From a virus: a stretch of DNA of 25,232 bases. Shown piece by piece: positions 20,383 through 25,232 of this stretch. Made by a program: the position numbers and the translations under genes. The notes under the pieces were generated by a model. The model was not told the origin of the DNA. It saw nothing but the letters and a program-made list of their open reading frames with translations, and ran no database searches. How positions within the stretch are numbered: position 1 is the first letter of the stretch; each line of letters starts with the position of its first letter. The DNA lies in the IMG/VR virus record IMGVR_UViG_3300046756_000032, positions 1 through 25,232 of that record; one strand, written 5' to 3'.

Positions 20383-21615
20383 TTAACCACCTCCTCCAAA
20401 TATTCTACTAAATAACCCGCCCACAGCGCCTGCTGCTTGCTGCCTTAGAGCTGCTTCTGCCATGTCTTTTAACGAACCTGTAGGCATAGCCGCCACTGTA
20501 GCCTGCTGTTGAGGAGTAGCTGGAGTGCCTAAAGCAGCACCTAACAATCCTTGCTGCTGTTGTAGACGTAACTGATTAGCTAACTGCTCAGACTGTATCC
20601 TCGACTCTAAACCGCCTAGCTGTAATTGCCCTGCAATCTGTTGACCAGTCCTACGACCAACATCAGCAAAGCCAGCAGGAGTAGCACTAGCCTGTAGCAT
20701 AGCAAGAGCTTGTTGCTGCGGCTGGTAGCCAGCAGTCATTAGACCTGTAGCACCTGCTAGAGCTTGCCGCTGCTCTGATAAGGCTTGCTGCCTAGCACCT
20801 ACATTAGCTCGTGCCATAGCTTCCTGACGAGCAGTCTCTTGCGCTAGTAGCTCAGGAGATGCGCCGCCATAAGCAGCAGAGGACAGGCCTAGACGGCCTT
20901 GTGACAGCATACGCTCTTCTAGTGCTAGACGCTGACGCTCCTCTTCAGGACGCTGTGTAGCCCGTATCTGCTCATATATAGCAGCTTGTTGTTCAGTAGG
21001 GTCTTGACCTACCTGACCAAATAATCCCTGTGCCTGACCCAATAGTTGCGCTTGTAGAGCTTGTTGCTCTGGAGACAGGTCAATACCAAAACCACCTTCA
21101 GCAGTAGTAGAAACACCACCTAATCCACCAGTAACGGTGTAGGGTCTAAACTGTGTAGCCTCGCGCCCTTCTTCTGCTAGTAAACCTAACTGCTCTTGAG
21201 TTTCTCTGCCTAGCTGTTGAACATCTTGTATGTTTTCACGACCTAAGTAATATTGACCAGCACCTCTGAGCAAGTTCTGAATCATGTTACTACCGCCAGC
21301 GGCTTGGCCAGTCTGCGGAGAACTAAGCATGGTTTGTGTCTGTTGCGTTGTTTGTTGAGTAGAGGGTGTAAGTGTTGGCTGATAATCTAAACCAAACAAA
21401 CTAGCCATTGTGTTGTTAGCTGACGCTAGATCAAACGAAGGGAAAGCAGAAGAGCCTATATCGTACAAGCTAGGTACAGACAAGCTAGACTCTATTTGCT
21501 GTGCCATTGTAGGAGGAACATAGCCAGTAATAGGATTAGCAATAAAACTACCTGTATTAGAAGGCGCGAAAGGATTATCATCAGGTGTGTAGTTCCCGTA
21601 CATATCAATAGCCAT
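20383..21615 (-). CDS. Gln/Ala-rich virion protein, putative internal protein
   Basis: 410 aa starting MAIDMYGNYTPDDNPFAPSN. Low-complexity Gln/Ala/Leu/Gly composition from about residue 85 on (TQQTTQQTQTML, QALQAQLLGQAQGLFGQVGQ, QARQ-type helices), ending LFSRIFGGGG. The ATG overlaps the previous stop (TAATG) with GGAGGG upstream. In podoviruses, Gln/Ala-rich helical proteins at this site tend to be small internal or ejection proteins such as T7 gp14, or tail-associated proteins. The match is by position and composition only. Confidence 0.66.
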   Translation of the reverse strand: MAIDMYGNYTPDDNPFAPSNTGSFIANPITGYVPPTMAQQIESSLSVPSLYDIGSSAFPSFDLASANNTMASLFGLDYQPTLTPSTQQTTQQTQTMLSSPQTGQAAGGSNMIQNLLRGAGQYYLGRENIQDVQQLGRETQEQLGLLAEEGREATQFRPYTVTGGLGGVSTTAEGGFGIDLSPEQQALQAQLLGQAQGLFGQVGQDPTEQQAAIYEQIRATQRPEEERQRLALEERMLSQGRLGLSSAAYGGASPELLAQETARQEAMARANVGARQQALSEQRQALAGATGLMTAGYQPQQQALAMLQASATPAGFADVGRRTGQQIAGQLQLGGLESRIQSEQLANQLRLQQQQGLLGAALGTPATPQQQATVAAMPTGSLKDMAEAALRQQAAGAVGGLFSRIFGGGG

Positions 21616-21848
21616 TAGTACGACCCTCCAGTAATTGTGTCAGCCGTTAGTGTGCCTGTCACGTTTACGGTAGCGGCTGTTACAGTACCAGTAAAAGTAG
21701 GAGCAGCAGTGTCAGCCTTGCTGTTTACCGCTGTTGCTATGTTAGTGTATTCTGTGTCGATTTCTGTACCACGTACAATCTTATTGGCGTTACCAGAGGG
21801 CAAAGAATCCTTAGCCGCAAAATTAGTGGTCTTTGTATAGTTGGACAT
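21615..21848 (-). CDS. Short tail-fibre-like protein
   Basis: 77 aa starting MSNYTKTTNFAAKDSLPSGN, a motif I know from the virion-anchoring N-terminus of many marine phage tail fibres (FAAKDSLPSGNANKIVRGTE, then IDTEYTNIATAVNSK). A short Thr/Val beta segment (GTVTAATVNVTGTLTADTIT) follows and the protein stops. The receptor-binding part usually attached is absent. It may be a small virion protein, or a fibre stub acting as adaptor for a fibre encoded elsewhere. Both ends lie at or next to neighbouring start and stop codons, so it looks like an intact gene rather than a frameshift. Confidence 0.72.
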   Translation of the reverse strand: MSNYTKTTNFAAKDSLPSGNANKIVRGTEIDTEYTNIATAVNSKADTAAPTFTGTVTAATVNVTGTLTADTITGGSY

Positions 21849-23390
21849 TTAGATAAGTCTCCCTAGTAAAGCATGTATGTCAATCTTTTGAATGGAAAAT
21901 GGTACGTTGTCTATTTGTGCTTCAATACCAATGGTAACAATAGAGCCACTACCACCAGTGTTTACAGAAGGCGTGTTGATTAGAGCGTCTGCTCCTCCTG
22001 AGTATTCTGCTATTGCGTACTCTGCAACACCATATTCAGCAATAGCGTTAGACGCAGAAAATGTAAAGGCTTGCTTATTGTAGACATCTGTATAGTCATA
22101 GCCCCAGTTAAGCGTTATGTCAGTACCGTGTGCGCCTACAATAGTCAAGTTAAACTTCTTTAAGAACTTGAGATTAGAAGAGTTACCAAAGTCTGTGGGG
22201 TTACTAAAGTAACGTAGCTGATAGGTAGCTGTACCGTCTAAGTAGCCTGCGTACTTAACAATGCCTGTAGACTTGCCTATGTAAATTGTGTCGTCTTCTA
22301 AACGTGCAAAAGACAAAGGGTCTAGTCCTGTCCATGTAGTAGCTCTGTGCGCCCCAGATTGATCTAACGGGCCACGCATATCAAAGCAGTACACAGTATT
22401 GGTAGAGGGTAGAGAAAGCAGGTAGAAGGCTTCGTCTGGGCTATATAAAGACTTAATAGGTAGCTGCTCTACATTAACCTTCTCCATCAGATCGTTACGG
22501 ACATATTTACTAATGTCGCGCATAGGTAGAGACTTTTCTTGTATTACTCTACCAAAACTACGTAGCCCGGAGTCTGATAAGAAGATGACATCTGTACCTG
22601 TCTGCTGTACTGAGTCTCTAGCTATACATCCTCCTCCTTCAATGGTATCCGCTAGAACCATGTTTGCAGGACTAGTAGCTCCTGAGTACACAACAATAGA
22701 ACGCTTACCAAATATAATTAAGAAGTCATTGTGTGCCGTTAATGATACAATCTCGTCATAACCTGAAGGCCATACTTTTTCTATATCTAAACTACCAGAA
22801 GTGCCTCCTGTCCAGTGATGTCCTTGGAGAAGATCGCTCCAGTAAACAGTGTGTTTGTTACCTACTACATCTGCTACCCATAGCCTACCAAAAGCTGCTA
22901 AAGCCTCGTTAGCTGACGGCATTGTTCCTGTAGCGTGTGAATGAGAAGCCACAGGTTCCAGCACAAACGATCCTCCGTGATCTGTAGCTAGTAAAGGAGC
23001 GTGGCCACTTTGCACCATATACAAATGATCGTTAAAAGTTACACACTTCCAGTTATTTGCCGTTATCGTGTAGCTGCTGGGGGTAATATCAGTAAGAGTA
23101 GTAGTGCCTAAAAATATTTTATTATTACCAGCAGAGATTACACGCTTGTCGCCGCTTTTGTCTACAAACTCAAAAACTGTTTCTATACCACGGCTGCTGC
23201 CTAACACAGAAGAACCGTTAGTAGTGACCTCTTCCCAGCCTTTACGCGCCCCTATACGGCCTAGCTTGTCAATAACACAGTTGTCAGCAATAGCAGCAAA
23301 CGACGGGTCTACGCCTATTGGTGAGTCCTGAGTATTGAGTCCAGCAAAGCCGGGAGCTGCAATAGTAATGTTCTGTAGCTGTTGAGCCAT
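21849..23390 (-). CDS. Tail tube/stabilisation protein (T7 gp12 or P22 gp10-like), putative
   Basis: 513 aa, beta-rich. The N-terminus FAGLNTQDSPIGVDPSFAAI, then NCVIDKLGRIGARKGWEEV, is a familiar opening of phage stabilisation or nozzle proteins. Repeated strands with FNDHLYMVQSG, AFGRLWVAD and VYWSDLLQG suggest a beta propeller, as in T7 gp12 and P22 gp10. Near the C-terminus the triple AEYGVAEYAIAEYSGG is a short internal repeat. It follows the tail adaptor gene, the T7 gp11-gp12 order, and overlaps it at TAATG. It should build the end of the short tail. The family is assigned from sequence feel and gene order. Confidence 0.75.
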   Translation of the reverse strand: MAQQLQNITIAAPGFAGLNTQDSPIGVDPSFAAIADNCVIDKLGRIGARKGWEEVTTNGSSVLGSSRGIETVFEFVDKSGDKRVISAGNNKIFLGTTTLTDITPSSYTITANNWKCVTFNDHLYMVQSGHAPLLATDHGGSFVLEPVASHSHATGTMPSANEALAAFGRLWVADVVGNKHTVYWSDLLQGHHWTGGTSGSLDIEKVWPSGYDEIVSLTAHNDFLIIFGKRSIVVYSGATSPANMVLADTIEGGGCIARDSVQQTGTDVIFLSDSGLRSFGRVIQEKSLPMRDISKYVRNDLMEKVNVEQLPIKSLYSPDEAFYLLSLPSTNTVYCFDMRGPLDQSGAHRATTWTGLDPLSFARLEDDTIYIGKSTGIVKYAGYLDGTATYQLRYFSNPTDFGNSSNLKFLKKFNLTIVGAHGTDITLNWGYDYTDVYNKQAFTFSASNAIAEYGVAEYAIAEYSGGADALINTPSVNTGGSGSIVTIGIEAQIDNVPFSIQKIDIHALLGRLI

Positions 23391-24022
23391 TATGAGTACC
23401 AGATAGTTTCTTCAGGATGTAATGCAGCGTCCATTGCTATAGCGTCTGCTAGTGAAGCATCAGCTAGTGCGAACAGTTCCGCTGCGCTAGTACCACCAGT
23501 CTCTCCTCTCTCTCTTGCTCCTAACGCTGTAGCCAGACGTATAACAGGGTTATAAGGCACGTTCAGTGGGTCTGTGTCGTTGGTAAAGTCTGTAGTACGT
23601 AACACCACATTAAACCGCAGTGTGTACGCAGCGTCAGGAATAGGGTATAGATCAACACCGTTTATACCGTTAATGCTGTAAAACTGAGTAGTACCTTTAG
23701 GAACACTAGGGAAGTCTAGGAAAGCGTTGTCAAACCACTGAGATGGCTTGTACTGCAAGAAGCAGTTTTGTGTGTCGTTGGTAGCATCTAGTATCTTAAT
23801 AGTGTTGTCAGCACCTGTAAGGACGTAGTTAAACACGTTAGCCTGTGTGTCTACTGTCAGTGTGTTACGTAGTCCTGTCCAGTCCCAAGCGTTCTCTACT
23901 GTACGTTTAGCGTCATTAACATACTCACCTATTAGCTTGGAGTAGCTGTTCTCGCCTACGGTAGAGACTTCGTTTTCACGTAGCCTGACCAGCACCTTGT
24001 TAACCAGTTGTAAGTATGTCAT
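23390..24022 (-). CDS. Head-to-tail adaptor (tail tubular protein A, T7 gp11-like)
   Basis: 210 aa. The opening MTYLQLVNKVLVRLRENEVS with YVNDAKRTVENAWDWTGLR is characteristic of podovirus gp11/gp4-type adaptor proteins, which bind below the portal ring. FNYVLTGADNTIKILDATN and GVDLYPIPDAAYTLRFNVVL form the beta part, and a C-terminal helix (AELFALADASLADAIAMDAA) follows. The ATG overlaps the upstream stop and the end overlaps the next start, so the three tail genes are translationally coupled. Confidence 0.84.
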   Translation of the reverse strand: MTYLQLVNKVLVRLRENEVSTVGENSYSKLIGEYVNDAKRTVENAWDWTGLRNTLTVDTQANVFNYVLTGADNTIKILDATNDTQNCFLQYKPSQWFDNAFLDFPSVPKGTTQFYSINGINGVDLYPIPDAAYTLRFNVVLRTTDFTNDTDPLNVPYNPVIRLATALGARERGETGGTSAAELFALADASLADAIAMDAALHPEETIWYS

Positions 24023-25232
24023 TAGAGTGAAACTCCTTGTTTTTGGAATAACTCTTGTAAAAGCTCTTCTTGTGTTAGTTGTTGTAGTATGTTTAGTTCT
24101 AAACCGTTGTCATAAGTAAATTCAGACAAAGGAGACTGTATGTCTTCATAAACATAAGGCATTGTTTGTACGTCTCCAAACTCTAACGTACTAAAAGGCA
24201 CTAGCTCTTGAGTGTCTTCTACCTTTGTTTTAAATTTAAACAACTCGTCAGCAAACAACGAGTCAGTAGTTCTAGTGGATGACATAGGAACAGCGCCAGA
24301 GGCTGTAGCCATCATTCCGGACATTGTTAAATCAACACTGGGTAAATCAACACTGGGTAAATCAATACGAGGTAAATCAACACTAGGTAAATCAATATCT
24401 GGTAACGCGTCTCTAACGGCTGTGTCTAAAGCAGATAGAGCATCGCCTACAGGCCGTATAACAGCGTCATCTACGTCTTTAGCTACTTCTCGTACAGGTT
24501 GTATAATAGCATCATCTACAACGCTGCCTCCCGCTCTCACAACGTCTTCGACAGCACTGCCTGTTGTTTCAGCTACTTCTTTAATTGGTTGTAAAATTTG
24601 ATCATCTAAGTTACGACCTAGCTCTTTTACTGTCTCTGAATCCCCTACATCACCTAGAGCGTTTTCTACAAAACGAACAAAAGCTGTACCAACTTCCCCA
24701 AGAGGACGTACGAGATCCCTAACAACATCTTCAACAACCCTTAAGTCTATGTTAGTTTCGGGCAAATCAATAGAGCCTAACGTGCCGCCCTCTCTGATGT
24801 ATTTACCTAAGCCCTGCGCCAGTGCCTCATCTAACTCCGCACCTCCAGCTACAGCAGATACAACCTGACCTAAACCTTCTTGAAAATCATCATATTGTAT
24901 TCCTGCGCCTTCAATGGTTGCTTGGTCTAACCCTACTGAGTCTAAACCTCTGTTAATCAGTGGTTGACCTACAAGAGCTAGAGCAGCTCCTTCGACATCA
25001 CCAGCGGCTGCTACATTTAGGGCAGTCTGTGTTTGAGCATAAGTAGTGCCAAATAAACCCCTACCTGCGTTAGGAACTGGAGGGCCTGCTTGTCCTGAAG
25101 GTAAGTCTGTTACGCTAGGCGGCTCAATAACTCCAGCAATGTCAAGTCCTTGCATCAAGCTAGTAGCTATCTCTACAGGCGATACGTCCATACCTGCTGC
25201 CGCTTTAGCTCCTGTTAAAGCTAATGTTCCTC
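24022..25232 (-). CDS. Repeat-containing virion-region protein, 5' end probably beyond the right edge
   Basis: The frame has an ATG at 25191 (389 aa), but it stays open for 13 more codons to the edge (GTLALTGAKAAAG) and that ATG has only a weak ribosome site, so the true start may lie outside. The protein is Gly/Ala-rich at first. It then has repeated helical units with a DxxIxxP[IV]xEVA theme (DDQILQPIKEVAE, DDAIIQPVREVAK, DDAVIRPVGDAL), followed by pentapeptide DLPSV repeats near 270-290 and an acidic, hydrophobic C-terminus. No family is recognised. Position directly before the adaptor gene suggests a structural or assembly role, perhaps a minor capsid or scaffold-like protein. Confidence 0.68.
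   Translation of the reverse strand, partial: GTLALTGAKAAAGMDVSPVEIATSLMQGLDIAGVIEPPSVTDLPSGQAGPPVPNAGRGLFGTTYAQTQTALNVAAAGDVEGAALALVGQPLINRGLDSVGLDQATIEGAGIQYDDFQEGLGQVVSAVAGGAELDEALAQGLGKYIREGGTLGSIDLPETNIDLRVVEDVVRDLVRPLGEVGTAFVRFVENALGDVGDSETVKELGRNLDDQILQPIKEVAETTGSAVEDVVRAGGSVVDDAIIQPVREVAKDVDDAVIRPVGDALSALDTAVRDALPDIDLPSVDLPRIDLPSVDLPSVDLTMSGMMATASGAVPMSSTRTTDSLFADELFKFKTKVEDTQELVPFSTLEFGDVQTMPYVYEDIQSPLSEFTYDNGLELNILQQLTQEELLQELFQKQGVSL
24326..24400 (-). repeat. 15-bp tandem repeat, five units
   Basis: Five consecutive units close to GGTAAATCAACACTG on the plus strand, each one pentapeptide (D-L-P-[SR]-[VI]) on the coding minus strand. Units differ at a few positions, mostly at the third to sixth base from the end. 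The repeat is in frame, so copy-number change would lengthen or shorten the protein without breaking it. Confidence 0.85.

Noticed and set aside
24326-24400. CRISPR array
   Set aside because: The 15-bp units are contiguous without spacers and are in frame with a protein-coding gene.

Overview
This window is part of the genome of a double-stranded DNA tailed phage. The evidence is a large terminase, a portal protein, a podovirus-type tail adaptor, very large internal (ejection) proteins and a T7-like replication module (SSB, primase-helicase, family A DNA polymerase, endonuclease I). The gene set resembles short-tailed marine or aquatic podoviruses of proteobacteria. No phage RNA polymerase, integrase or repressor gene is visible. 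Host sigma70-type promoters are visible instead, and the DNA polymerase carries Tyr at the position often linked to a lytic lifestyle. The host is not identified. A class II ribonucleotide reductase implies a host with access to vitamin B12.

Layout: (1) 1-3993, minus strand: a packaging and morphogenesis block transcribed leftward in the order AT-hook protein, M15 peptidase, small basic protein, TerL, portal (cut by the left edge). (2) 3994-4942: the only long intergenic region, a divergent control region. It holds a perfect-consensus leftward sigma70 promoter, one strong and one weaker rightward promoter, three related AGGATAC dyads, short repeats, and a leader of about 330 nt that is rich in inverted repeats. 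(3) 4943-8313, plus strand: a tightly packed early block of small genes. It includes a possible papain-like cysteine peptidase, four tiny membrane proteins and a zinc-ribbon protein, several of them preceded by a hairpin plus Shine-Dalgarno leader. (4) 8291-16301, plus strand: a second strong promoter, then SSB, primase-helicase, DNA polymerase, GIY-YIG endonuclease, PD-(D/E)XK nuclease, endonuclease I, a small unknown, a DUF3310 protein, the B12-dependent ribonucleotide reductase and an intrinsic terminator. (5) 16300-25232, minus strand: virion genes read leftward: repeat-containing protein, tail adaptor, large tail/stabilisation protein, short fibre-like protein, and three probable internal virion proteins.

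How it fits together (inference): rightward transcription first makes takeover and then replication and nucleotide-supply proteins. The leftward promoter near 4125 faces the packaging genes. If the genome is circular or circularly permuted, that same leftward transcript could leave the window at the left edge and re-enter at the right edge, ending at the shared terminator at 16278-16301. Three replication proteins (SSB, helicase-primase, exonuclease) all end in an acidic tail finishing in Phe. In T7 such tails on the SSB and the helicase dock on the polymerase, so a common docking hub is plausible here.

The best candidates for something new are the structured leader RNA with its repeated hairpin-SD elements, the dyad operator family between the divergent promoters, the shared C-terminal tails, and the cluster of tiny early membrane proteins.
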